Assembly (NCBI RefSeq): GCF_030867095.1
Contig: NC_081828.1
Coordinates: forward strand, 217,341,978 to 217,405,977
Source: Alligator mississippiensis
Lineage: Eukaryota; Chordata; Crocodylia; Alligatoridae
Length of the DNA: 64,000 nucleotides
Reading direction: 5' to 3'
Below the pieces are notes generated by a model. It worked only from the letters and a program-made list of their open reading frames with translations, did not search any database and was not told the DNA's origin. The stretch's first letter is position 1. Each line of letters opens with the position of its first letter. Shown in pieces: positions 32,456 through 42,600 of the stretch. The position numbers were made by a program, and so were the translations under genes.

Positions 32456-32595
32456 TGGATTGGTGATTCTCAACCTTCATTTTTTTTTTTCCCCGAATGT
32501 CTATAGCAGCTGGTGATTCTCAACCAGGTGCTGCTAAGGTCGGAAGAGCCCTGGAGGGGCCTGGAGGCTGGACAGGTTGAGAACCGCTGGTGCAG
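32456..32595. mobile_element. hAT-like non-autonomous remnant
   Basis: 'GGTGATTCTCAACC' occurs at about 32461 and again at 32512, and the inverse 'GGTTGAGAACCGCTGG' at about 32575-32590. Such 'ggttctcaacc ... ggttgagaacc' ends are typical of hAT-derived MITEs. A T10 run sits between. Confidence 0.5.
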
Positions 32596-32964
32596 CCTAA
32601 CCCAGCGGCAGGCTTCGGACTCGTGGCTCAAGTACCGCCGCCTGCGAAGGGGCTAACTGTTAACCAGCTCTATCCCGGCGTTCACGGGAACTCCCGGCAC
32701 AAGGCAGGCAGTAGCTCCTGGCGTGCAGAGGCATGAGCTCCTGTCAACCAGGCTGGGGTTGTGAAAGCTCAGCCTGCTTCGTGCCGCAACAACGATCCCG
32801 CTTAGAAACCTTTTCAGCTGGAAGGGGATGTTTTTGGCTGCCCGGAGCCGTGGCGGGGAATGATGGGACCGTCCGGACCGCTGGTCCCCTTATTCCTTGG
32901 GGAACACGTGCCCCTCGCCAGGGGGTCCATTTGGAAAGCACCTTCCTTGGAGGATGCTCGCTAG

Positions 32965-33633
32965 AAGATCCTTGCTCAGCTCAGTAGAGCACCCCAGCAG
33001 CAAAAGGAGAAGCATCTGTGGCAAAGTGAAAGGCTGAAGAGCCCCTTTGACCGGAGAGGAGCTGGGAAAAGGACGCTTAAAAACCCTTTACGCTTTGCAA
33101 TGAAAAGAAAGCGCAAAGGAGAGGGTCTGGGACGTGGAGATGGGCTGCAGACAGCAAGCTGGACGTCTGCAAAGGGCCGAAACCTGCAAAATCCAACCGA
33201 GGCGCTCGCAGGAGAACCAGGACCTAGGAAAGGGAGAGAAGCAGTGGTAGGAGCAGGCTCTCCGCCTGACCACAGCTGCAAGCGAGGGCGCGATGGGCCC
33301 TACAAGCGAGGGCGTGATGGGCCCTACAAGCGGGGCGCACCAAGCTCGCTGCCCCCTCCCTTGAGCTCAGCCCGGAGGCACACTACTAAGTCTGCTGCGT
33401 TTTGGAGGGGGAAAGCAGCAGATCCCAGGAAGAGCAGCGAGCCGTACACCGGAGGAACGGAAAGACTTCCAGTCTTTACGACAGACCGTAGGGGCAAGGG
33501 CCCTGGTCCCGCAACGAGAAGCAGCTCCATGACACGGAAAGGCAAACTGGGAAGGCCGGGAAGAAGGCAATGCCAGCGGACCAAGGAGCTTGGGAGGAGC
33601 GGCAAACCTGGGGCCAAGCGAGAGGACTGAGGG
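32965..33633 (+). other. Basic ORF of unknown status
   Basis: An open frame of 222 codons, with the first ATG at 33100 giving 176 residues rich in Lys, Arg, Gly and Pro. It includes MKRKRKGEGLGRG, a tandem KRGRDGPYKRGRDGPYKRG from a 24-bp DNA repeat (33284-33335), and a basic tail. I recognise no domain. Base composition is GC-rich, and minus-strand frames overlap it. It may be chance or a decayed insertion. Confidence 0.15.
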
Positions 33634-34224
33634 AGCGTGACGGGGCGCAGACATCCTTCAAGGCCCCGCAAGCATTTGCTTGGCAATGAAGGGCAGGCAG
33701 GGGCATGGCGACCCTGGGCAGAGCCGCACCTGGGGGCGTTTAAGGGGTGGAGACCATTTGAGGCCTGAGCTGGAAGGACGGGGTAGTCTTTCCAACCTCC
33801 GGGGGTTGTGGGCAGGTGGGTCTGAGCCTCTGCCCTTGCAAGACGACTCCGAAACGGTGCGGTTTTGAACCCCGAAGGCGGTGCTCTTCAATGTGCCCTG
33901 GACCCCCTGCCACCGGCACGTCCGGCTGCCACTGGCGCAACCCCCTGCGGAGGTGGATGGACAACGTGGAAGAGGGAACGGCGCCGAGGAAAAACAGTCG
34001 TGTTGGGAGGGCAGCGGAGACGTACTCCAAGGCTCGGAGCGAGGGGCAATGGGGGGAGGCACGTGCACGTAGCGGGACATGGGGAGAGAGCGGTGGGCGC
34101 TGCAATACGCCTCTGCGCTGCTTCCTCCAGAGACCGGTGCGCGGTCATGAGTAACATAGTGCCAGGGCTGTGGGCTCTGTGAGCAGTGCTGTTGTCAGGG
34201 CTGACGGCAGTGTCACGTAGAGTT

Positions 34225-34310
34225 TGGAGAGGGATGACCGTGCTTCGGGCAGAGGGTTGGACTAGATGTGACCTTTGGAGATCCTGCGCAGCCCCACTTC
34301 TCTAGAGGGA
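34225..34310 (+). mobile_element. CR1 LINE 3' tail fragment
   Basis: Forward tail blocks 'cagagggttggactagatgtgacctttgg' and 'gatcctgcgcagcccc'. Short and diverged. Confidence 0.6.
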
Positions 34311-34719
34311 TCCACTTCTCTGTGCCCCCATAGAGACTAGATAGATGGGGTGGACCCCACCCCCCATGGGAAGTTCACAGCACGGAGGGGGAAGAGTTAA
34401 ACACCTCTTTCCAGTTGAGGGCTGGGGGGGAGCCCCACATTTTGGGCTGAAGGGTATAGCTGCCCGGGGGAGGGGAGTCGGACTGGGTGACTATTAAGGG
34501 GGGGAGAGGACTTGGGGAAATCCAGGTACGGGGAGGGCTGGGGTGGGGGCGAGAATCCCCTAGGCTTATTCCACGAAACGCGTCAAAACAGCCTGGGCAC
34601 AAAGGCCGTGCCGCTCGCCGGGCATTCGGATAAGAGGGGGGTGGGCATAGTGATTTTAGTCTTGAGACAGGCCGGTCCTTGACAAAAGCAGGTACTTTTT
34701 GATCACAGGAGGTTTTAAA

Positions 34720-35012
34720 GACTCAGAAACATAAAAAACGAGGGCTGGAAGGATCTCAGGAGGTCACGCCTAGTCCAACCCCTGCTCCAAGCAGGACCAG
34801 CCCCAACTACATCGTCCCAGACAAGGCTTTGTCTAGTTGGGTCTTCAAAACCTCCGAGGACGGAGAGTCCACCGCCTTGCTGGGTAACCTGTTCCAATAT
34901 TTTACCACCCTCCTACTGAGAGAGGTTTTTCCTAACATCCAGCCTCAACTTCCCTTGCTGCAACTTGAGCCCATTGCTCCTTGTCCTGTCATCTGCCCCC
35001 CCGAGCACAGAA
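34720..35012 (-). mobile_element. CR1 LINE 3' end, well preserved
   Basis: Reverse orientation with all standard blocks: 'cgagggctggaaggatctcaggagg', 'cctagtccaacccctgctcc', 'acaaggctttgtctagttggg', 'cctgttccaatattttaccacc', 'ccattgctccttgtcctgtc'. Confidence 0.92.
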
Positions 35013-36757
35013 ATATTAACAGCCGTAGATAGCTACCCCCTGGTCCCCAGCCAGGCTCAGCTCTCTTTCTTTTTCCGGTTGTTCAGAGCGCTTAATAAAG
35101 GCAGGGGAGGGAAAGTTTCATCTAAGCTCTAGGGCGTGAATTTGAGCGAGGTCCTGATGCGGTGGCGATGGTCAAGATGTGTGCGAAGGAAGGGATGGGA
35201 GAGGCTGGGAAACTTGGTACGGGATATTTGGGGGGTGAAGAGCCCAGGAGCTGCGCGTCCCGCTGTGCTGGGGCCGAGCGGTCCGGTAGCTCCAGCTCCG
35301 CGCGCCCTCGGGTCGTCTCGGCGTCCCCCTGCACGGGCCGTCGGGCTGGTCGCTCCCGTGTCTCTGGTATCGAGTGCAGAGGAGCCCGGGAGCCCAACAC
35401 CCCTCTGCCCCGGGAGCCCCTACGGCTGCAGGAGCCACAGGGATTTCCCAAACTAGTGAAGAGCCCGCGTTAGCCCCTGCTCCACCCAGAGTTGAAAGCC
35501 AATGAGCTCAGCATCTCCACTTTGACCTCACGGCTCGTTAGAAATCTACCCGTTTCCTTCTAAACTCTTCACTCCACAGGTGTTAACGCCCCTCCTTGCC
35601 ATGGTCTGGATGGTCCACTGATCAAGCTCACCTTTTCCCTGCAAGCTGCTGTCTGGTCCCTGTTCCCTCGACAGCCCTGCAGCCTGCTTTTACCTCGCTG
35701 CAGTCGCAACGAAGTGGGGCTGGACGGGCCCGGCCCGAGGAAGGATCAACCCTGGACGTAGCCAGCCTGCGCCATCACATAGGCAGACACGCTGCAGATC
35801 AATAGTGGGAGCCTGGTATCGAGCATGCGTCAAACACCAGCCGCGGTGTTTTCTCTCTTTCATGGGCACATGGCAGCCTACGCAGGGGCAGATAGAGCAG
35901 GGAGCAGAAAGCAGAGCGGCAGCTCAGGCAAGGGAAGGGGCTCGGAGTGGCCATTTGTGGCACCCCTGCCAAAGTTGTTGTTTGCCCCCGGCTCTAGAGC
36001 AGCCTTTTCACCTGGTTCAGGAACCTGGTTCGTGTGCCGCAGCGCTCGCCTGCGTGAGGAGCAGGGAAGAGCCTGCGCGCACCTGGCTCGTCTGCTCTCC
36101 GGCAGCTCCTGGCCGTGGCGCTCGCGGCACCCCGCGCGGGAATTGCTGCCGCAGATGCAGGGGCCGGCCTCTGGCTGCGGAGCACGGGCCCATCCAGGGC
36201 TCTGCTCAGAGTGAGACTTTGCAGTGCACGCTGCAGCAGGAGGGCATTGCATGGGATCCCTCTGCACTGATCCATCCCCTGTTCAAAACCTGCCCTGGAT
36301 CCCCCTTTACTGGGCAAGAGAGGGCAGAGGAAGCCTCGCCCTCCTCGCTGTTCAACAGCCACGAGTAGCTCGGCCCTCCACGAGTGTCCCCAGCCCCTTG
36401 CTGGCTGTGCTGTCTGCCTCCACCCGTCCTGTGGCAGTGAGTGCCACGAGTTAACAATGCAGTGCATCAAAAAAAATAGGACTTTCCCTTGCTTCTCCTG
36501 TACCTAAGGACCCTGGAGCTTTTGTACTAGCACCAGGACGCCTCTTGTGCAGCTTTTCATTGACAAGAGGATGTAGCAGCGATGCCAGCCCCGCGGGTTT
36601 ACTCCCAACGTGGCACCTCCGGCTGCAGCAGGATTCCCAGACACAAGAGATACAGGCTGGGTCGGGAGTGAAACACACTGTGCCGCTGCTTGCAAAAGAC
36701 CCTCTGCCCTCCCTCAAAGCAATAGCGTTGCAGCCAAGCGGCCTGGGTCTGGGCCGT

Positions 36758-36845
36758 GGGGATGGGGCTGGCCCTGCCCAGAGCCGGGGGCAGACTAGAT
36801 GTGACCCGGCCTCTCTACGACCATCCGTCGCGTTTCTGAGACCCT
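36758..36845 (+). mobile_element. CR1 LINE 3' tail fragment
   Basis: Forward 'gggcagactagatgtgacccggcctctctacgacc' followed by a diverged tail. Confidence 0.55.
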
Positions 36846-36907
36846 TCAGCAAGACTTGGACATTAGTTAAGGAGCCAAGGGTGAGCACATCGGTGTTACA
36901 CTGGGCT

Positions 36908-37206
36908 GATTGAGTCTGCAGAAGGGAAGACCGAGGGGGATTGAATAGCAGCCTTCACCTCCCTGCAGGGGGGCTGCAAAGGGGACTGGGCTGTTCTCAG
37001 TGGGGGCAGATGGCAGGACGAGGAGCAATGGGCTCAGCTGCAGCAAGGGAAGCTGAGGTTGGATATTGGGAAAAACTCCCGAGGAGGGTGGTGAGGCACT
37101 GGGACAGGTTCCCCAGAGAGGTGGTGGAGTCTCCATCCTTGGAGGTGTTGAAGACCCGGGTGGACAAAGCCCTGGCTGGGATGCTGTAGCTGGGGCTGGT
37201 CTTGCT
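36908..37206 (+). mobile_element. CR1 LINE 3' part, forward
   Basis: The exact complement of the reverse blocks seen at 34720: 'gcagatggcaggacgaggagcaatgggc', 'gcaagggaagctgaggttgg', 'ggtggtggagtctccatccttgg', 'gacaaagccctggctgggatg'. The polarity is forward. Confidence 0.9.
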
Positions 37207-38086
37207 TTGCCCACCGGGCAGCACGCAGCGCCTTCCCCAGCACCTGCCCCACAGTCAGCCCAACCACGGGGACGGCTTTCAGTAGGAGGGCCAGGCGCAA
37301 AGTGCGTGACCTGCCAGTTCCTGATGTCCTCATGTCCCCCGGCCCTGCAACCGTTTTCATTGCCCCCCACGGGTGGCTTGGACGTGTCCACGTCACCCAG
37401 ATCCCGCTGCACCTCAGTGGCTTCAGCTTGCTGCCTCACCACAAGCCGGCTCTTGCCCCTACTCTAATATCATCTACTATCAAGGACTCGGGCCTTCAGG
37501 ATGAGCCACTAACGCACGGGTGAGTGGGCTGACACGGCCCCGCTCTCGCCCCGGGGCTGGGGCACAAGCTCCCGGCCACCCCGCGGTAGCTCCGTGGCAG
37601 ACACCAGTGCCGCACTGGAGCTCAGCTCGCCTGGGGCAGCACGGCTGCGGCCGTCCGGACACCCCTGGGAAATCGCTGGTGTCCCCTGGTTGCTCCCCAG
37701 CTATGAAGGTCCCTCGGGCCCCGCTGGCCTCAGGCACCTCCTGCTTGGGAAGGCCGGGACCGCCCGGCTCCATCCCTCTCCACTGGGGACGAAACCGCCC
37801 AGCATGCAGGGGCCAAAGAGCCTCGCAAGGGCCTGCGACAGCCTGATGCGCCCATGTGCTGTTAGAGGGGCCAGGTCAGCCGCCGTGGGACACAGGGCAG
37901 GAGGGTCCCGGGGTCTGGGCCAGCACGTGGCAGCTCCCATGTCCCGTAAGCCCCGGACACCTCCCCGCCGGGGGCCGGGTGCACCGCAGTCCAGTTCAGC
38001 CCGGTGCCCCCACATCCCCTCCGCAGGGCTGGCGCGTCCCCCCCGGGCGCGGGGAGTGGGCGGAGGCACAGCCGAGTTAGTGCCGT

Positions 38087-38092
38087 TTACTG
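38087..38092 (-). terminator. SCAP: Possible variant poly(A) signal AGTAAA, SCAP
   Basis: Minus strand reads gcAGTAAAcgg. AGTAAA is a known weaker variant. It is chosen because no canonical hexamer is present. Confidence 0.35.
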
Positions 38093-38860
38093 CGTGTCTG
38101 TACACGTTATAAAACACAGTCCAGTACAAAAGCTTCCCCTGTACAGTACAAAGCGTACAGCGGGGTAAGGCCACCCGCGGCGTGGTGCAGACGGACGATG
38201 GGTGGGGGGGCGCAGCAGGCAGGGACCGGCACGGGCGCCTGGGTTTGGGGGGCAGGCCTGGCTGGCTGCCCCCACCCCACTTAGATGACCCACATGGGTG
38301 GGCTCTGGCCTGGGCGGCGCGGGGCTAACCGTTAATGCTGCTTTACGCTGCTGCGCTGCTGTACTTCAGCGCCAGCCCTGCTCCACCCCGCCGGCCCCAT
38401 GGGCTGCACCAGCTCCCTGGCACATCCCTCCTCCCCCAGGCCAGGACCTCATGCTGGTGCCAGTGCCTGCAGACGGGGCCTTGCCCACTGCTGCCCAGGG
38501 GCCGCCTCCGCTGCCCCCTGCGCTCCCACCAGGCTGGGATGGCGGGTGCGGCTCCGCTCTGCCCCAGCCGGGCCGTGGGGACACACGACAGTCGCTGGGA
38601 GCCGGGGCCGGCCAAGTGAGGTGTCTCACAGCTGGAGCTGCCCAGCGCCCGCGTGCCTGCTCCCAGCCCCGGGGGCCGCGGGCTCAGCGCACCCAGCGCC
38701 CCGTGCCGGGAGCCGGCTCTGAGCTGGGTAAGTTACTGCGCGGGAACAGCCCTGTCGTGTCGTGTGTCCGCGCCGTCCCCGGGGCAGGGCGAAGGCCGCT
38801 CTGCCGAGCGAGGAGCCGGGTGCTTTGGTGTGCGGCGGCAGGCGCCCCCTCGCCCCTGCC

Positions 38861-38896
38861 AATAAATAAATATGTACAGCATATAAATAAATAAGG
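38861..38896 (-). promoter_or_regulatory. SCAP: AU-rich and Pumilio-like cluster in SCAP 3' UTR
   Basis: On the minus strand two TTATTTATTTAT-type AU-rich blocks flank TGTACATA, which fits the Pumilio consensus UGUANAUA (plus 38871-38878). It stands out as pure AT in a very GC-rich surrounding. On the + strand the same sequence reads as AATAAATAAA, with no known gene to serve. Confidence 0.5.
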
Positions 38897-39452
38897 CAGG
38901 CGAGGCTGCAGTGCGGGGCCTGGCCCGGCCGCTCCTCGGGGGTACCTGAGAGCTGACCCCCTCCGAGGAGCAGGCCTGGCCGCTGTGACCCTCTGCCACC
39001 CCCCAGCAGCGCAAGGAGGCTGCCAGGAGCCCCAGGGAGCAGGCCCCCCCGCCGGCTGCAGAGGAACACTCCCAGCCCCGTCCCCATCGGCGCCACTCGG
39101 GGCGCTGAGATGCTTTGCATGTGCTTTGGGGGCCCCAGTGCTCTGGGCAGCAGCTCCTAGGCAAGGCCTGCTCCACTGCCCTGGGGGCAGGGAGCACCGG
39201 GTGCCCAGGACGGTCCTGGCCGTGCTGGGCCAGCGCCAGGGAGGGCCCCACAGCCGCTGTGCATTGGGCCTGCTCCTCTTCTCCATGGGGTGACACCCCC
39301 ACACCTCCCACATGCCCCGGCTGGAAGGCAGCCGGTCCCCGGGGCGTGGAGCCCTGGCTGGGGTGAGCCTAGGGGCGATGGAGACGTGCATGCGGGCTCC
39401 GCCACCAGCCCACGTGCCACCCCACCGTGCCCCCACGGCCGCCCTGCCCTGC

Positions 39453-39698
39453 TCAGTCCAGCTTCTCCAGCACGGAGGGCACGTAGACCAGGCTGAGCTC
39501 GCTGCCGAAGTTGCAGACGATGGCAGCGTTCTCCAGCACCAGGATCTGCCGGGCGGGCTGCGACTCGTTGCTCTTGCCCAGGTAGACGGTCTGCAGCAGG
39601 TCCCCGTAGCCGATGTCCCAGAAGGAGACGCAGCCCTGGCCCCCCGTCACCAGCAGGTTGTCCGAGATGACGCCCAGGCTGGACCCGCAGCCCATGTC
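39453..39698 (-). CDS. SCAP: SCAP exon q, last coding exon and stop
   Basis: [60 protein letters not shown] and [13 protein letters not shown], then TGA. The C-terminus is identical to human over the last 20 residues or more. Confidence 0.98.
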   Translation of the reverse strand, partial: DMGCGSSLGVISDNLLVTGGQGCVSFWDIGYGDLLQTVYLGKSNESQPARQILVLENAAIVCNFGSELSLVYVPSVLEKLD

Positions 39699-42600
39699 CT
39701 GCAGGAGCCATAGGGGGGCTGTCAGAGGGGGCCAAGCTAGCCCCAACCCCAGCACCTGCCCCCTCCTGCAGAGGAGCATGCCGGACAGACAGACAGCCCC
39801 GCAATAAGACCACAGATGGCAGGGGTGTGATGGGCACAGAGGCCGCTGGTGGAGGAAGAGCCAGGGACCCTGCCAGGAAACCAGCCGCCCTCGCCTGGAA
39901 GGTCTCTCCCACTCCCCACGGCTGGACCGAGCCCCCCCACCCATGTGCTGCAACCGGCCGCCCACCTGCTGGATCGAGTAGAGCTTGGCCCCGGAGCTGC
40001 GGTCCCAGATGCTGATGACGTCGTCCAAGCCGCTGCTGATGACGCAGGACGTGGTGCAGGTGAGGGAGGTGACGTCCCCGCGATGGGCGTACATGTGGCT
40101 AACGCGGCTTCCCGTCAGCACGTCCCAGAGGCAGATGGCACCGTCCTGGCCCCCGCTCGCCAGCACCATTGTCTGCGAGGACACGGGCTGGGTGAGACAT
40201 GGCTGTCCCAGGCCTTCGAGGCACGCGGCTCGCACCCGGGCACCGTGGCCAGGTCTGAAAGCTGGGTCCAGCCTGGCTGCTGACCGTCTGCTGGGGCTGG
40301 GCAGCACTTACCTGCCATGTACTGACCCAGGGCCCAGCCCATCTCCGCCTGCCCTGACACTCCAGCCAGGATGCTGCCCCCCAACCTGCTCTGCACCCGG
40401 CCCGCACCCCCTCCTCACCTGATCTATGTACACGGCAGTGATGCCTCCCGAGTGCCCCTGTAGCGTGAACAAGCAGCACGAGTCCTCCAGGCGATACACC
40501 TGCAGGTCAGAGCAGAGCCGGCGTCAGCCTCCGTGCTGCATGAGCCCCTCTGCCGGAGCCCATCCCAAGGTCTTGCTGCTCCTTTCCCCATCCACCCGCC
40601 CCATATCTCCTGCATCCCAGCACCCCCGTGACTTCCGGGGGGCAAGGCCTATCCCTCAGCCCCAGCTAAGTGGGGTGTGGGTTTGTGGCAAGAGGGCACG
40701 TGAGGCCAGAGTCATGTGGCTTCACACCCGAGTTAGCTGGAGATGGGGAGGGAACTACCCGCCCAGAGTCAGTCCCAACCCCTGTGGTCCGGGTCGGGGG
40801 GGCACTCACTCGCAGCGTGTGGTCCTGGCTGCCCGTCACCAGCCGCCCTGCTGCTGCCTTCAGGGCTGTGATGGGTTTCTGGTGCGCGCAGGACACCGTG
40901 TGGGTGAGCTGACACAGGACGACGTCACTGCTGCTGAACACGGGGGAGGAGGGCATGCTGCTCCTGCTGGGCGTTCCTGGGGGGGCACACATGCACACGC
41001 AAATCACATGGGTTGTGGCAGCCTCGCATGCCAAGGCTGGCCTCCCACTCCCCCTCTCCATGCCTAGCCAGGGACGCAAAGGGGAGCCCCGGTCCGTTAG
41101 CAGCAATGCATGGGTGCCATGTTGCTCTTATGTAGTCATTGCTGCTAGAGGATGTCATCTCAGGATGGGCTATGCCCAGGAGAGGTGTTGCTGGTAAGCA
41201 GCAGTTGCTCTTACCAGGTGTTGCTGCAAGTGAGCATTGACTGCACCTCCTTTCTGGAGCTGGACTTGCCGTGCCCTGGGCCAGGTTTTTCCCAAGGGCT
41301 GAGCCCCCGGCAAGCCGCGCAGAGACAGCAGCTGCTCAGCACCCCCGGGGCCCTCTGCCACAGGGGGTCCCAGCCCCCTCCCACAGCAGCAGCTGCTGGT
41401 GACGATCAGCAGGACACAACTGTGCGGGCAGCAAGGCCCCAACCCATACCTTACCCTGCCCCAGAGTCTCCAGAGCCGATGCTGGGACATTGTCCCCAAC
41501 CAGCTTTGGACACCTCCCTCCCTAGCTACGTGCAGAGGAACCACCGGGATCTTCAGGGCTGGACTGCAGCGCTCAGCCCTGGGGCTTCCCTGTGTTTTCT
41601 GAGCGGCAATGCTGAGCGCGAGGACATGAGCTGAGAGCACGGGGAGGGGACAGGGGAAGAGACTGAGGTCTCCCCATGTCATCCTTGGCTGTGCAGCGTG
41701 CCCGGCACTCGCTCACCTCGGAACTGCAGGTGGTTGAAGGACGCGCGCGTCTCCAGGGAGAAGAAGTCCAAGGAGCCGTTCAGCCTGGCAGCCACGATCC
41801 TGGTGGACAGAAGCACACGCACGTAAGTACATGGTGGGGGCAGATCTGGAGACGCCTCCAGAGGCAGAGTGAGGGCTATACTGCCCAGGCTGCACTCGCA
41901 TGCCCCTTGCCATAGCTTTGATGCACATGCTGATGAGGAGGGGATAGGGCTACTGGGAACAGGCCCAGACACGGGGTGCGAGAGCTCTTGTACCCAGCAG
42001 GAGACACCGATATGCTGGCCAGAAAAGCGGGGACTCGTCATCACAGCCTGCAGCTGCCTGACCCATGTCAGAGTGAATCCTGGCAGCTGTGCTGACAGCT
42101 GGCTTCAAATGACACGGGGGGTGCGGACAGACAAGGGAAACGTCAGAGGCGGTCGGTCACCTGTTGTTCAGGAACACAAGTGCCGTGATGCCTGACTGGC
42201 CCTCGTCATTGCTGCAGCGCAGGGTCCCCTCGATGGCGTCCCACACCTGTAAGAGAGGCCGTGTGAAAGGCAGCCTGCGGGCCCCAGGGCTTGCATCTCT
42301 GCCCCAGCACCGCCGGCGCTCGTCCTCCTGCCGGCTGCCGGCCCAGTTCTGTTTGAACCCGGACTGGACACAAAGGTCAATGCCAGATGCTCCGGGGTGC
42401 TGTTCAGAACAAGAGCCCGGTGCTCGGGAGCGCATTTAAAAGGTGAAAGACATGCACCGCACTGCATAGCATGTCTGTGTGCTCCTGCCCTCTCCGGGAA
42501 GGATCGCGGCCTGCATCAAACGCTGAGCGGGAGAGTTTGTTGTAAGTTTTTTGATGGGAAACACTGTCCAGATGACAACAGATTTCATGCACTGAGATCC

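Larger units (their letters stand above)
31716..38080. other. Intergenic region between PTPN23 and SCAP
   Basis: About 6.4 kb between the inferred ends of two convergent genes. It holds the possible TATA-driven exon (31935-32096), a hAT-like remnant (32456-32595), a basic ORF (32965-33630), CR1 fragments (34225-34310, 34720-35012, 36758-36845, 36908-37206) and an isolated AATAAA at 35093. The stretches 33.65-34.2, 35.1-36.7 and 37.2-38.0 kb look unique and non-coding. Confidence 0.6.
38075..39452 (-). other. SCAP: SCAP 3' UTR (inferred)
   Basis: Sequence below the SCAP stop, with no AATAAA on the minus strand down to about 38.0 kb. The best ending signal is an AGTAAA variant at plus positions 38087-38092, giving a UTR of about 1.37 kb. 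It contains the AU-rich cluster at 38861-38896. Confidence 0.5.

Noticed and set aside
33658-34157. Overlapping long frames on both strands after the basic ORF
   Set aside because: Frames on both strands overlap with similar length in GC-rich sequence, with no coding bias or domain visible.
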